Notes: generated by a model from the letters alone, not told the origin. A DNA stretch of 50,160 nucleotides from Robiginitomaculum sp. (GCA_002733495.1 NVVV01000065.1:1-50160), one strand, 5' to 3'; shown: positions 33,283 through 42,315, numbered from the stretch's first letter. Numbers and translations are program-made.

Positions 33283-34428
33283 TTAGGCTGCTTTTGATTT
33301 TTCTGCGGGTGTATTTTCCCTAGCATCCAGCTTGTCCAGCAGATAGTCCAGTTCATCACGCGGCAAGGCCTGAAACTGTGTCAAAACCCGCTCCATCATA
33401 CGCGTTTTAAAACGTTCGCAATCATCCGCGCCGCCATCATATTCCATCTCGTGATAAATATCGATGCCCGCGCGAAATGCAGTATACAATCGTTGTGGCA
33501 TGCCGGCACGTTCGTAAATGGCGCGCAGGCCCAGTGCACCCGCATCATGTACCATCAGCCAGGCCCGCTGGTGCGGTATTGCGGCAAGCTCTGCCAATGA
33601 CCACTCTACAAAGCGTATATGACCCGTACACAGGCCCCGCATAATAATAGAGGGGCTAAGTCGCCCGTTAAGATGCAATTGCTGCACAAAGCGGCGCATG
33701 TCTTTGGTCTGGCCAGCCTGATCGACCAGATCAATGGTGGCCCGTTCCCGCGCGCCCTCGGCCAGTTCCACAGCCAGTTGCGGCGGCAATTCGTGATGCT
33801 TCATCAAACGGCCAATGGCCTCGTCACTGATCAAGGAGACCAGTTTTTCTGTGACATGTACCGGCAATTCAGCGCGATCAATAAAAGCGTCGGTGACTTT
33901 TGCCCGGTCGCCAAAACGCCCAAGCGTTATATCAAATGCGGCGGTATCAAACTCTGCACTGTTATTGCGCAAAGCTGTGGTCACAGCCACTTCGCGGCCC
34001 TCGGCCACCAATACATTGACCACTTTGGCCGAGACGCGTTTGCGTTTGGCCACCGCAACCTGGCGCAGGGCCGCGCCGGAGCGCACCACGTCAATCAGAT
34101 CATCATCGGTCAGGGACGGCGAAGACGTAATAACTGGAAAGGCTATAGAATCAATATCTTCAGCCAGTTTCTTGGCGATATGTCGTGGCAAATGCGGAGA
34201 ATTTTTCAATGTCACGGCCAGTGAACGGCGCACCAGTTCGGCAGCATCCTTGGCCATGATTTCCATGATAGCTTCGGCGCTCTGGCGTTCCTGACGCGAT
34301 AACGGGCCGTGATCTATGGCCCGGCATATTTTATGGGCAGCAATGGCACGCTCCTCGTCATTGTGACCTTTGACAAGACGGTGAACATCATCCTGGGTGA
34401 GCTTGGTACGCATTGCAGAAACGGACAT
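33283..34428 (-). CDS. DUF2336 domain protein
   Basis: A 381-residue helical protein of the DUF2336 family, common in alphaproteobacteria and of unknown function. Its helical repeats are seen as LVRRSLAVTLKNSPHLPRHIAKKLAEDIDSIAFPVITSSPSLTDDDLIDVVRSG, AAFDITLGRFGDRAKVTDAFIDRAELPVHVTEKLVSLI and LSPSIIMRGLCTGHIRFVEWSLAELAAIPHQRAWLMVHDAGALGLRAIYERAGMP. It contains no catalytic motif. It is convergent to the Hpt gene, and a TTAAGCAT sequence close to a CtrA half-site is about 47 bases upstream of the start. Association with flagellar genes suggests a motility or cell-cycle role. Confidence 0.88.
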   Translation of the reverse strand: MSVSAMRTKLTQDDVHRLVKGHNDEERAIAAHKICRAIDHGPLSRQERQSAEAIMEIMAKDAAELVRRSLAVTLKNSPHLPRHIAKKLAEDIDSIAFPVITSSPSLTDDDLIDVVRSGAALRQVAVAKRKRVSAKVVNVLVAEGREVAVTTALRNNSAEFDTAAFDITLGRFGDRAKVTDAFIDRAELPVHVTEKLVSLISDEAIGRLMKHHELPPQLAVELAEGARERATIDLVDQAGQTKDMRRFVQQLHLNGRLSPSIIMRGLCTGHIRFVEWSLAELAAIPHQRAWLMVHDAGALGLRAIYERAGMPQRLYTAFRAGIDIYHEMEYDGGADDCERFKTRMMERVLTQFQALPRDELDYLLDKLDARENTPAEKSKAA

Positions 34429-34505
34429 TGAAAACCCTCATGGTTATCCTGTTGAGGGGACAGTGTGGCGCGCTATGCTTAATGAAGTCTTGCCAAAACA
34501 GTATA

Positions 34506-35342
34506 TTACGCGCTGTCTTTTCGCATATTTACACCCTTTTGCCCATTGCTTCGCTCATCCGGCGCACTTCGTTCAGGCGCAGACAGTTCTGAAAGGATCT
34601 GAATGATCGCCGGGGTCAGGTGTAAAATCGGGCCGCCAAAGGCGGAAAGAAACTGTGTGCGGGGCAATAAAGCACTGGAAATGGGGGCACTGGCTTGCGC
34701 TGTTCTGGTTGAGTCTGATGCCGTCGTTTGCGGTAGCTGATGCGCAGATTTTAGCGCTGCTAGCACATCGCCGATTGAGCGGGCCTCGCCGCTTTTATCA
34801 AAAAATATGGGCTGATTAGCCTTAGCCTCTTTAGGGAAGAGAGTTGCGGCACGGGCACCCGGCGTAATATCAGCGGCATTAATCAGGGCCGAAGCCTGCC
34901 CCGCCCCCATAAAGTGGGCGATATAAAGCTCGGCCTCATCAGGCGCACGGCCCAGATGACGACCAAGAACTTGCGCATTTTCACGGGTCAGCTCGCCGGC
35001 CATTTGCGCCGAAATATTGGGATCAAAGCGCAAATCCAGTATGCGCTGATATTCCGCCGGATCCGCAACACCAAGGCGGCCATTGTCCTGACTTGTAATG
35101 GCCACAGCTTCTTTGGCCAGGCCATTGCTGGCCCCGTGACGCGACACCATGTTCAGCCAGGTTTGCTCGACAAACTGAAAAAGCCCCGCAGCGGACGAGG
35201 TTTTAGCCTTTGCATCACTGTTCAGCCCGCTTTCACGAACCGCCGTGCGTACCATGAAGTCAAACGACACACCGGCCCGTCCGGCGGCACTGCGCAGGGC
35301 AGTGGAAAGAACAGGCGCAAGCGTGGTGATGGGGGCGGTCAT
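34506..35342 (-). CDS. Lytic transglycosylase, likely flagellar (SltF/PleA-like)
   Basis: A 278-residue SLT-type lytic transglycosylase without signal peptide. The catalytic glutamate is E37 in MVRTAVRESGLN, followed by SSAAGLFQFVEQTWLNMV, equal to the G-L-x-Q-F signature, and AELYIAHFMGAGQASALIN. A proline-, serine- and alanine-rich tail after about 205 is not conserved. Such enzymes open peptidoglycan for rod passage in bacteria whose FlgJ lacks the muramidase half, as here. Export may go through the flagellar apparatus, as no Sec signal is seen. The start follows a GTGGA sequence, and a CtrA-like site lies about 50 bases upstream. Confidence 0.85.
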   Translation of the reverse strand: MTAPITTLAPVLSTALRSAAGRAGVSFDFMVRTAVRESGLNSDAKAKTSSAAGLFQFVEQTWLNMVSRHGASNGLAKEAVAITSQDNGRLGVADPAEYQRILDLRFDPNISAQMAGELTRENAQVLGRHLGRAPDEAELYIAHFMGAGQASALINAADITPGARAATLFPKEAKANQPIFFDKSGEARSIGDVLAALKSAHQLPQTTASDSTRTAQASAPISSALLPRTQFLSAFGGPILHLTPAIIQILSELSAPERSAPDERSNGQKGVNMRKDSA

Positions 35343-35390
35343 GGAAAATCCACTTTAATAAAGATTTTCTCCACCCTGCCCCAAAGCACC

Positions 35391-35405
35391 CTAACTTATG
35401 GTTAA
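35391..35405 (-). promoter_or_regulatory. Putative CtrA site upstream of the lytic transglycosylase
   Basis: The minus strand reads TTAA-CCATAAG-TTAG, one base from TTAA-N7-TTAA, and contains the TTAACCAT half-site. It overlaps the thiO stop codon and is 49 bases before the transglycosylase ATG. Confidence 0.5.
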
Positions 35406-36547
35406 CAAATGGAAAACCGCGCTGGCGAGAACGCCGCAGCAAAGGGAGCCGGGTCCTTCTCCAATATCAGGTCCGCCATTATCTCTGCACTGGCCGGGGC
35501 CAGTAACACCCCGTTACGGTGGTGCCCACAATGGACCAGCACGCGGCCATCATCCCAAAGATGGCCAATAATCGGTAAGCCATCCACGCTTTTTGGGCGC
35601 ACCCCGGCCCAGCAATCGGTGATGCGGGCCTGCATTAGCGCTGGCACCACAGTGACGGCATTGGCCTTCAAATTCGCAATTGTAGTTTCATCGGTTGCAA
35701 TATCGCTTATTCCCGGCTCGGACGTCGCCCCGATAATTATCCGCCCATCTCCGCGCGGTACGATATAGGCATGGGCATCACGCATAACCGCACGCACTGG
35801 GTTTTGCGGAACATCCAAAGCCAGCATCTGCCCTTTTACTGGCTGTAAATACGCCGCCAGCGCCCCGGCCCCCTCAATGGCCCCGGTCAAAAACCCGGCG
35901 GCCACTAGCACGCGGTCGGTTGTAAATACGGTCCCGTTGGCGCACCGAACACGCACCCCGCCTTGTGCCTGGGTTATCGCCACAACCTTGTGATTGACCA
36001 CCACTCGCCCTCCAGCCTCGGCCAACATAACCTGCAAGGCTGCCAATACCCGGCGCGGGTCCACACTGGCCTCACCCGGAATGTGTAGTGTGCCGCGCAC
36101 CTGCGCCGACAAGGCCGGTTCCAAACGATGGGCGGCGGCAAGGTTCAACCTTTGCGGCCCAAGACCCAGTGTCTCGGCCATGCGCTGTGTGCGTTCAAGG
36201 CGCTCCAGCCCGGCATCGTCAAAGGCGCTCAAAATAGCGCCAAAGGGTCGCCAGTTTATGTCCTGACCAGCAGCGGCAAAGCTTTTTGCCCAATCATGCC
36301 ACAACGAAAGACTATAGGCACCAAAGGCTTGCATTGGCCCTGCCGCTTCATCAGTTTCGCCCGCTTCGCTGGCCGGAGCCAGCATGCCCGCCGCCGCCCA
36401 GCTTGCTCCTTGCGGCGCGCGGGCGGCCTCTAAAACCGTAACATGGGCACCCTTTCGCGCCAGAAAAACCGCAGGCCAAAGGCCCATAAGACCGGCACCG
36501 ATAATGAGTATTCTTGGCTTTTTTGAAGCCCGAAACGTAGTGGCCAT
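35402..36547 (-). CDS. thiO: FAD-dependent glycine oxidase ThiO-like
   Basis: A 381-residue DAO-family flavoprotein. The dinucleotide motif is ILIIGAGLMGLWPAVFLARKGAHVTVLEA, followed by GASWAAAGMLAPASEAGE, typical of ThiO, and the C-terminal DCWAGVRPKSVDGLPIIGHLWDDGRVLVHCGHHRNGVLLAPASAEIMADLI. ThiO oxidises glycine to iminoglycine for thiazole synthesis of thiamine. No thiS, thiG or thiE genes are adjacent in this window, which is unusual; related D-amino-acid oxidases remain possible. The stop overlaps the CtrA-like site of the next gene. Confidence 0.85.
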   Translation of the reverse strand: MATTFRASKKPRILIIGAGLMGLWPAVFLARKGAHVTVLEAARAPQGASWAAAGMLAPASEAGETDEAAGPMQAFGAYSLSLWHDWAKSFAAAGQDINWRPFGAILSAFDDAGLERLERTQRMAETLGLGPQRLNLAAAHRLEPALSAQVRGTLHIPGEASVDPRRVLAALQVMLAEAGGRVVVNHKVVAITQAQGGVRVRCANGTVFTTDRVLVAAGFLTGAIEGAGALAAYLQPVKGQMLALDVPQNPVRAVMRDAHAYIVPRGDGRIIIGATSEPGISDIATDETTIANLKANAVTVVPALMQARITDCWAGVRPKSVDGLPIIGHLWDDGRVLVHCGHHRNGVLLAPASAEIMADLILEKDPAPFAAAFSPARFSIC

Positions 36548-36630
36548 GTCAAATCTGCGAAATCAATCATGCATGAATGCGGTTTTGGTGATAGGGTTGC
36601 TTTGGGCTGGCAGCAAGAGGAGAATGAACT

Positions 36631-37062
36631 ATGCGTCACTTACTCGCAGTCATGGCGATCATGACCTTTAGCGTTCCGGCGTCGGCGGACGAACCTACAA
36701 AAAGCAAATGTGTGCGCACTTATGATCTACGTGACTTTCAGTCCATTGATGATTATCACGTGCTGCTTACTGGACGTACCCGCTCTGAGATGTTTTTGGT
36801 GACCTTACGCCGTTCATGCCGGGACATTGATTTTTCGAGCCGATTAATTACCAGCTTTGCCAATAAGCGAAGCTGTCCGCCGTTTATCGAGCACATTCGC
36901 AGCGAAGATGATCTTTGCTCGGTCAAGTGGATAGAAGAGGTGGATAGCCGCGAAGACGCCTTTGCACTTGCGGCAAAAGACATGGAGAGGCGCGCAAAAA
37001 CCAAAGCAGAAAAACGCGCCCGAAAAGCGGCCAAAAAACTTGAAAAGAAAAACGATTCCTAG
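36631..37062 (+). CDS. Secreted DUF6491-like protein
   Basis: A 143-residue protein with a signal peptide (MRHLLAVMAIMTFSVPASA) behind AAGAGGAG. The core CVRTYDLRDFQSIDDYHVLLTGRTRSEMFLVTLRRSCRDIDFSSRLITSF resembles the DUF6491 family; four cysteines (in SKCVRT, RRSCRD, KRSCPP, DDLCSV) could form two disulfides in the periplasm. The C-terminal 30 residues are a strongly basic K/R/A helix. Function unknown. It is divergent from thiO. Confidence 0.75.
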   Translation: MRHLLAVMAIMTFSVPASADEPTKSKCVRTYDLRDFQSIDDYHVLLTGRTRSEMFLVTLRRSCRDIDFSSRLITSFANKRSCPPFIEHIRSEDDLCSVKWIEEVDSREDAFALAAKDMERRAKTKAEKRARKAAKKLEKKNDS

Positions 37063-37168
37063 CATCCATGTCCTTTGGGTGCAGATTTTTTCGACATGGA
37101 CACCGCCTCCGGTGATACGCACAATGGGCGGCTCATAATCGCAAATGCGATAAACACTGGGGGCAGCC

Positions 37169-38089
37169 ATGCGCTTTGTTTTTGTTATTTTTCTCTTTTC
37201 TTTAGCGGGACTTACGGCTTGTTCCGCCCCTGCCTCACCTTCGCAAACAAGGGCGCAGAGCCAAAAGTCCGCCGAAGCCACACTGGAACAATTTTACGAG
37301 GCCGCTGCCAAAGCAGACTTTGACAGCTTCATCGCCACATTTTCTAAATCTGCAAAATTCTACGGTACCGATGCCACCGAAGTCTGGGATTATGAAGCAT
37401 TTTCGCCCGACATCAAAAAGAGCTTTGCCACAAACGGCGGCTGGGATTTTGATCTCAAAGATCGGCATATCACCCTTTCACAAAATGGCGATGTGGCCTG
37501 GTTTGCCGAGCTTACCCATTTCAACAATACCGACTATTTGCTGCGCCCCACCGGCGTCATGCAGAAAGAAGGCGGTGCGTGGAAAATCGTTCAAATCGTC
37601 ATGGGCATTCCCATCCCCAATTTACTTTACCCAGCCGTTTTACAAGGCCTGCAAGCCACAGAAGAGGGCGCGGCGATGGAAACAGAAAAAATAGACAAGG
37701 TACTGAATAATTTGCATGAATTTGCCGCAAAAGCAGATGGTGATGCCTATTTTGACCTCTATGCCAATGATGCAATTTTTCTGGGCACAGATGCAAGCGA
37801 GCGCTGGACCAAGGCCCAGTTTCAGGCCTATGCCCTGCCATTCTTTAGTCGGGGAAAAGGCTGGCGCTACACCGCGCGCGAGCGCCATATCATGCTCTCG
37901 CCCATGGGCAATATGGCCTGGTTTGATGAAATGCTGGACAGTGAAAACTATGGCACCAGTCGTGGTACCGGGGTTTTGGTGCGCACCAAAACGGGGTGGA
38001 AAATCAGCCAGTATAATCTGACCTTCCCCATCCCCAACGATCTGGCCGACGAGATAACGGCAAAAATAAAAGCGTTTGAGAAAAAGTAA
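37169..38089 (+). CDS. Lipoprotein with two tandem NTF2/SnoaL-like domains
   Basis: A 306-residue lipoprotein (lipobox LTAC, C18) built of two similar halves. Both halves share the order F-x-GTDA(T/S)E-x-W, a GW(D/R) strand, RHI-x-LS-x-x-G(D/N)-x-AWF-x-E, a (R)-x-TGV strand and GW/GAWKI-x-Q followed by F/G-IPIPN. Half one spans about 33-165 and half two about 172-300. This matches SnoaL_3-type domains used for ligand binding or catalysis; no catalytic pair can be assigned. The duplication is probably ancient because identity is low. The start at 37169 has GGGGG before it. Confidence 0.82.
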   Translation: MRFVFVIFLFSLAGLTACSAPASPSQTRAQSQKSAEATLEQFYEAAAKADFDSFIATFSKSAKFYGTDATEVWDYEAFSPDIKKSFATNGGWDFDLKDRHITLSQNGDVAWFAELTHFNNTDYLLRPTGVMQKEGGAWKIVQIVMGIPIPNLLYPAVLQGLQATEEGAAMETEKIDKVLNNLHEFAAKADGDAYFDLYANDAIFLGTDASERWTKAQFQAYALPFFSRGKGWRYTARERHIMLSPMGNMAWFDEMLDSENYGTSRGTGVLVRTKTGWKISQYNLTFPIPNDLADEITAKIKAFEKK

Positions 38090-38115
38090 ATAAAACTCGG
38101 GTAACGTAAGACTGA

Positions 38116-38214
38116 TATTGCCGGTCGTGTGCCGGCAATGTCAGCTAATATTAAATGCCCCTCATCCTGAGCTTGTCGAAGGATGGGTTACCCGGACACG
38201 CCGGGTAATGACAG
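38116..38214. repeat. Dispersed palindromic elements, copy 3
   Basis: This 187-base gap between convergent genes contains ATTGCCGG/CCGGCAAT (38116-38139) followed by TGTCA. It also holds CATCCTGAGCTTGTCGAAGG (38163-38182) with its ATG-closing arm, and TTACCCGG/CCGGGTAA (38188-38208) followed by TGACAG. The first and last resemble the elements at 9429-9508 and 23030-23123; the middle one is a different, common alphaproteobacterial palindrome. Confidence 0.7.
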
Positions 38215-38276
38215 CGTAGGTCGTGAGCGTCTTGCCAACACCAAAATGGCAATGACAAGACGCGCAAATTCATGAC

Positions 38277-41171
38277 CTATAGAGGATTACCATCCGCATC
38301 CAGTTCCACAATGGGATGCCCCAGAGCCTGAAGGCCTGGCAATATGCTGGCTTTGTCGCCAACCACAACCATGACCATGTCATCCAGCTTGAGGTATTTT
38401 GCCGCCAGCGCGTTTAGCTCTTCGCTGGAAATATTGGCCAGAATTTCGTTTTGCTGGTCAATATAGTCATCTGGCAGGTCATAGGTGAGAATCTGACCCA
38501 AAAAGCGAACCTTTTGCGCCGGTGTCTCATAGGACCGGGCATCACGCTGGCCCAGAGCACTTTTCAAAAAGGCCAGTTCGTCCTCGGTCATGCCATCCTT
38601 GGCATAGCCGCGAATTTCCTTTTCAAACTCTATGATGGACTTGTCGGTAACATTGGCGCGAACCCCGGCCTGCGCCGTAAAGCGCCCGGCATCCTTGTCG
38701 GCACCAAAGCCGGAACGGGCACCATAGGTATAGCCCTTGTCTTCGCGCAAATTGATATTGATGCGGCTGTTAAAGGCCCCGCCAAGATTATAGTTCATCA
38801 AGCCTGCACGATAATACTCGCCCGTAGCATCATAGGTTAGCGCCCGTTTGCCAATACGAATTTCGGACTGCGCGGCCCCCGGCTTGTCAATCAGGTATAA
38901 AGTACCAGCGGCCAGTTTGGGAAATGGCTTGACCTCAACCGTGGTAGCGGGTTTGCCCTGCCAATTGGCAAAGACGGCCAGCTTGGGCATCAGATCCGCC
39001 TTGGGCAGATCACCCACAGCAACGATGGCCGCGCCAGCAGGCGAATAATGGTCGGCATAATAGGCCTTCACATCATCCAGCGTTATGGCCTTGACCGAGT
39101 TCGCTACCCCGCCATTGGGCCAGGCAAAGGCATTGTCCTTGCCGTACACAATCTTGCGGAACACATTGGTCGCCGTAGCCGAAGCGTTCTTTTTACCGGC
39201 CTCGATCCCCTGAATGGTTTGCGCCTTGACCCGGGTAAAGTCGGCAGGGTCAAATTTTGGCTCAAACAGTTTTTCTGCCGCAATCGCCAGCGTTTCATCC
39301 AAATTGGATGTCAGGGTACGGATATTCAAGATGGTGAAATTATCACCCGCAAAGAAGTTCACCGATGAACCCAGTTTTTGCAAACGATTGCTTAAGCTTT
39401 CATTGGTGGATTTGGTGGTGGCCTCGCCCATCATCGCAGCCGTCAGGCTGGCCAAACCAACTTTTTCCAACGGATCAATTTTGTGGCCCGCAGGAACGCG
39501 CAAAGAGATGCTCATGGTTGGCGCTTCATCATTTAGCGCCCCCATCACAGCCACACCATTGGCCAGTTCGCCGCGCCAGATTGGCGGTACTTTCAGCGCC
39601 GGATTAGGACCAGCCGGAGGCTGGACACTGCGATCAAAGTCATCCGTGGCCTTGCGGACCTGCAAGCTGTTTGCATCAACGGTTTCATGCTCAGGCAAAA
39701 CCCGGTCAGTGCGCTGCCATGTGTCCGCATGGGCAATCGTATCGCCTTTTCCTTTGGGTACAATGCTCATGATGACGGCGGGCTTGCCCATGATGTACTT
39801 TTCATACACGCGCATCACGTCATCCTTGGTGACATTCTCATAGCGAGCAATATCGTCACCAATGGTATCGGGATTGCCGGTATAAGTTTGCGAGGCTGCC
39901 AGTTGGCTTACCTTGCCGCGTACACTTTCCAAGCCATAGATCATACCCGAAACGATACCGGCTTTCACCCGGATCAAATCATCATCTTTGACGCCCCGGC
40001 CTTCAAATTCAACCAGGGTATCGCGCGCGATTTTCTCAAGATCGGCCAGCGATTTTCCACTGGCCGGATTAGGCAAGGCCAGAATGGTGAACTGGCATGC
40101 CAGTTCCTGGCAACCATGCCCGGCGCGGGCCTGAACGGCAAAGCCATTTTTGACCATATTCTTATATAACATGGACGTTTTGCCACCGCCCAGAATAGAC
40201 ATCAGCACGTCCAGCGGCGCTTCATCCGGGTCGCGGGCCGAAACCGTCGGCCAGGACATATAGAGAAGCGACAGCGCAACATTGTCTTCCAGCGAGATAT
40301 AACGATCCGCATCCAGTGTCACCAATGGCTTTTCTGGCATATTCACATCCGGGCCTCTGGGGATGGAGCCATAATATTTTGCCACCCAGGCAAGCGTCTG
40401 CGTGGGGTCCAGATCACCACCAATGGTCAGGGTCGCATTATTGGGCCCATACCAGCGCAGGAAAAACTTTTTCAGATCATTAACATCAACACGGTCCAAG
40501 TCTTCCAGATAACCAATCACCGACCAGGAGTAAGGATGCCCAGCGGGATAAAGCGCTTCGCCAACCCGCTCACTCAACAAGCCGTAGGGGCGATTATCAA
40601 CACGCTGGCCGCGTTCGTTTTTGACCGTTTCGCGCTGAACCTCAAATTTTTCCTGGGTCACGGCATCCAGCAAAAAGCCCATGCGATCCGCCTCCAGCCA
40701 AAGAATTTTCTCAAGCTGGTTATTGGGAATGGTCTCAAAATAATTGGTGCGATCGGTATTGGTCGACCCATTCAGGGTGCCGCCTGATTCGGAAATGATT
40801 TTGAAATGCTGTTCGTCTGCGACATTTTCTGAGCCCTGAAACATCATATGTTCAAAGAAATGCGCAAAACCTGATTTACCAACCTCTTCACGCCCTGAAC
40901 CGACATGATAGGTCACATCCACATGCACCAGCGGGTCAGAATGATCTTCATGCAGAACCACCGTCAAACCGTTATCCAGCTTGTATTTGGTGTACGGAAT
41001 AGAAATTTCGCCGGGTTTCTTGCCCGCAGCTTCGACCAGCGTCACACCTTCCGGTAAAGCGGCTTGTACTGTTGCTTGTGAAATTTTGTTCTGTTCAGAA
41101 GGTGTATTGGCGGCCTGACATGACACCAGAGCCAATAGAGCCACACCACCTAGTAAATAACGCATGTGCAT
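38277..41171 (-). CDS. M16 family zinc peptidase, two-half lipoprotein
   Basis: A 964-residue protein with both halves of an M16 (pitrilysin) peptidase. A lipoprotein signal is present (LVSC, C18). The zinc site H104-F-F-E107-H108 (inverted HxxEH) is in GFAHFFEHMMFQG, with the distal glutamate E186 in VKNERGQR. The second half (from about residue 525) lacks the zinc motif, as expected for the non-catalytic half, and carries the R/Y pair region INLREDKGYTYGARSGFGA. Such proteins degrade peptides in the periplasm. ATGs at 41171 and 41165 are both possible. The gene stands alone. Confidence 0.95.
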   Translation of the reverse strand: MHMRYLLGGVALLALVSCQAANTPSEQNKISQATVQAALPEGVTLVEAAGKKPGEISIPYTKYKLDNGLTVVLHEDHSDPLVHVDVTYHVGSGREEVGKSGFAHFFEHMMFQGSENVADEQHFKIISESGGTLNGSTNTDRTNYFETIPNNQLEKILWLEADRMGFLLDAVTQEKFEVQRETVKNERGQRVDNRPYGLLSERVGEALYPAGHPYSWSVIGYLEDLDRVDVNDLKKFFLRWYGPNNATLTIGGDLDPTQTLAWVAKYYGSIPRGPDVNMPEKPLVTLDADRYISLEDNVALSLLYMSWPTVSARDPDEAPLDVLMSILGGGKTSMLYKNMVKNGFAVQARAGHGCQELACQFTILALPNPASGKSLADLEKIARDTLVEFEGRGVKDDDLIRVKAGIVSGMIYGLESVRGKVSQLAASQTYTGNPDTIGDDIARYENVTKDDVMRVYEKYIMGKPAVIMSIVPKGKGDTIAHADTWQRTDRVLPEHETVDANSLQVRKATDDFDRSVQPPAGPNPALKVPPIWRGELANGVAVMGALNDEAPTMSISLRVPAGHKIDPLEKVGLASLTAAMMGEATTKSTNESLSNRLQKLGSSVNFFAGDNFTILNIRTLTSNLDETLAIAAEKLFEPKFDPADFTRVKAQTIQGIEAGKKNASATATNVFRKIVYGKDNAFAWPNGGVANSVKAITLDDVKAYYADHYSPAGAAIVAVGDLPKADLMPKLAVFANWQGKPATTVEVKPFPKLAAGTLYLIDKPGAAQSEIRIGKRALTYDATGEYYRAGLMNYNLGGAFNSRININLREDKGYTYGARSGFGADKDAGRFTAQAGVRANVTDKSIIEFEKEIRGYAKDGMTEDELAFLKSALGQRDARSYETPAQKVRFLGQILTYDLPDDYIDQQNEILANISSEELNALAAKYLKLDDMVMVVVGDKASILPGLQALGHPIVELDADGNPL

Positions 41172-41259
41172 AATCGTTTCCCAAGATTATTTTAAACAGT
41201 CTTGGGTCGCATCATAAGGAAACAACGCGCGTGGTAAAGTTAAAAAGAATTAGGGAAAA

Positions 41260-41336
41260 TGGTACCGCCTCTTGGTCTCGAACCAAGGACCTCCGGTTCC
41301 ACAAACCGGCGCTCTAACCTACTGAGCTAAGGCGGC
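41260..41336 (-). tRNA. tRNA-His (GUG anticodon), no encoded G-1, A73
   Basis: Minus strand, 77 bases with encoded CCA. Acceptor GCCGCCT pairs with AGGCGGT (G1-T72 wobble), D-stem GCTC/GAGC, anticodon stem CCGGT/ACCGG with loop TTGTGGA giving anticodon GTG, T-stem CTTGG/CCAAG, then A73 and CCA. Most tRNA-His have an extra G-1 opposite C73; here base -1 is T and base 73 is A. That exception is known from one clade of alphaproteobacteria with a matching histidyl-tRNA synthetase. It lies between the M16 and M48 genes. Confidence 0.96.
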
Positions 41337-41405
41337 ACAATGCATCATCATGCGGGCGCGGAACCTAATGCGTCGATCAGGTCAGGGCAAGAGATGGCCT
41401 GCAGT

Positions 41406-42185
41406 TTATGCATACCCGCGCTGCCGAATATAGGCATCCAGCGCCCGTACCCGGGTTTGCGGCGAAGGATGGGTGGATAATATCTCTGGCTGACGGCTTT
41501 TGCTCACCTCGCCCATACGCTCCCACATGCGCACCGCCTGACGGGGATCATACCCTGCCCGGTACATGTAATCCACGCCCAGCTTGTCGGCTTCCAGCTC
41601 ATGTTTGCGCGAGAAGGGAAGGATAATGCCAAACTGCACCCCGGCCCCTAAAATCGCGGCGATCTCACCTTTATAGCGGTTATCGCGTTGCGATAGCGCC
41701 ACATTGGCAACTTGCAAACCGACGCCCGCAGCCATTTTCTGGCTGTAACGTTCGGCGGCATGGCGCGCCGTTACATGGCCTGTTTCATGCCCCATAATCG
41801 CAGCAATCTGGTCATCATTCTCGGAAAATTCCATAATCCCTCGGTAAAAGCCCACCTTGCCGCCCGGCATAACAAAGGCATTTTTCTCGTCCGTATCAAA
41901 AACGGCATATTCCCAGTTTTCATTCTGGCGATTGGCGCCCCTGGCAATACGTCCGCCAACCCGGCGTAACTGATTATTCAAGACCGGGTCTATGGACACT
42001 GGCGTTTCTTCTTTGACATCCGACCAGGCACTGGCCGACAGTTTGGCCAATTGCCCCTGCGAGACCAACATAAACTGTGACCGCCCGGTTTCCGGATTTG
42101 TAGCACAGCCACTGGCGGCAAACGGAACAACCGTACCCGCTGCCAGTCCGCGAATAAGTGCCCGACGCGACATTTTAACTTCCAT
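41406..42185 (-). CDS. M48 family metalloprotease, lipoprotein
   Basis: A 259-residue Zn protease. The HExxH motif is H133-E-T-G-H137 in AAIMGHETGHVTARHAAERYSQ, and the third ligand region is RKHELEADKLGVDYM. The N-terminus SRRALIRGLAAG with lipobox ASGC (C27) looks like a twin-arginine lipoprotein signal. The group resembles LoiP/YggG-type periplasmic proteases for outer-membrane quality control. I start at ATG 42185 because AGGAACC precedes it; ATG 42173 is an alternative. Nothing indicates an operon. Confidence 0.93.
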   Translation of the reverse strand: MEVKMSRRALIRGLAAGTVVPFAASGCATNPETGRSQFMLVSQGQLAKLSASAWSDVKEETPVSIDPVLNNQLRRVGGRIARGANRQNENWEYAVFDTDEKNAFVMPGGKVGFYRGIMEFSENDDQIAAIMGHETGHVTARHAAERYSQKMAAGVGLQVANVALSQRDNRYKGEIAAILGAGVQFGIILPFSRKHELEADKLGVDYMYRAGYDPRQAVRMWERMGEVSKSRQPEILSTHPSPQTRVRALDAYIRQRGYA

Positions 42186-42315
42186 AAGAGGTTCCTGTGC
42201 TGAATGGTCACAATTTTGCTGCATAATTCATTATAGCCTATACCCGGAAAAACAAATATAGAAGACTTGTCTGGGGGAATCATTTGCGAGGGGCAAAAAT
42301 TCGCCGGAGGACCGT

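Noticed and set aside
33619..34224. 201-codon plus-strand frame opposite DUF2336
   Set aside because: Antisense of a conserved family member, no recognisable domain.
34468..34490. Full CtrA box upstream of DUF2336
   Set aside because: TTAA-N7-TTGC keeps only one half, and the half-site has a mismatch (TTAAGCAT); too weak to list as a feature.
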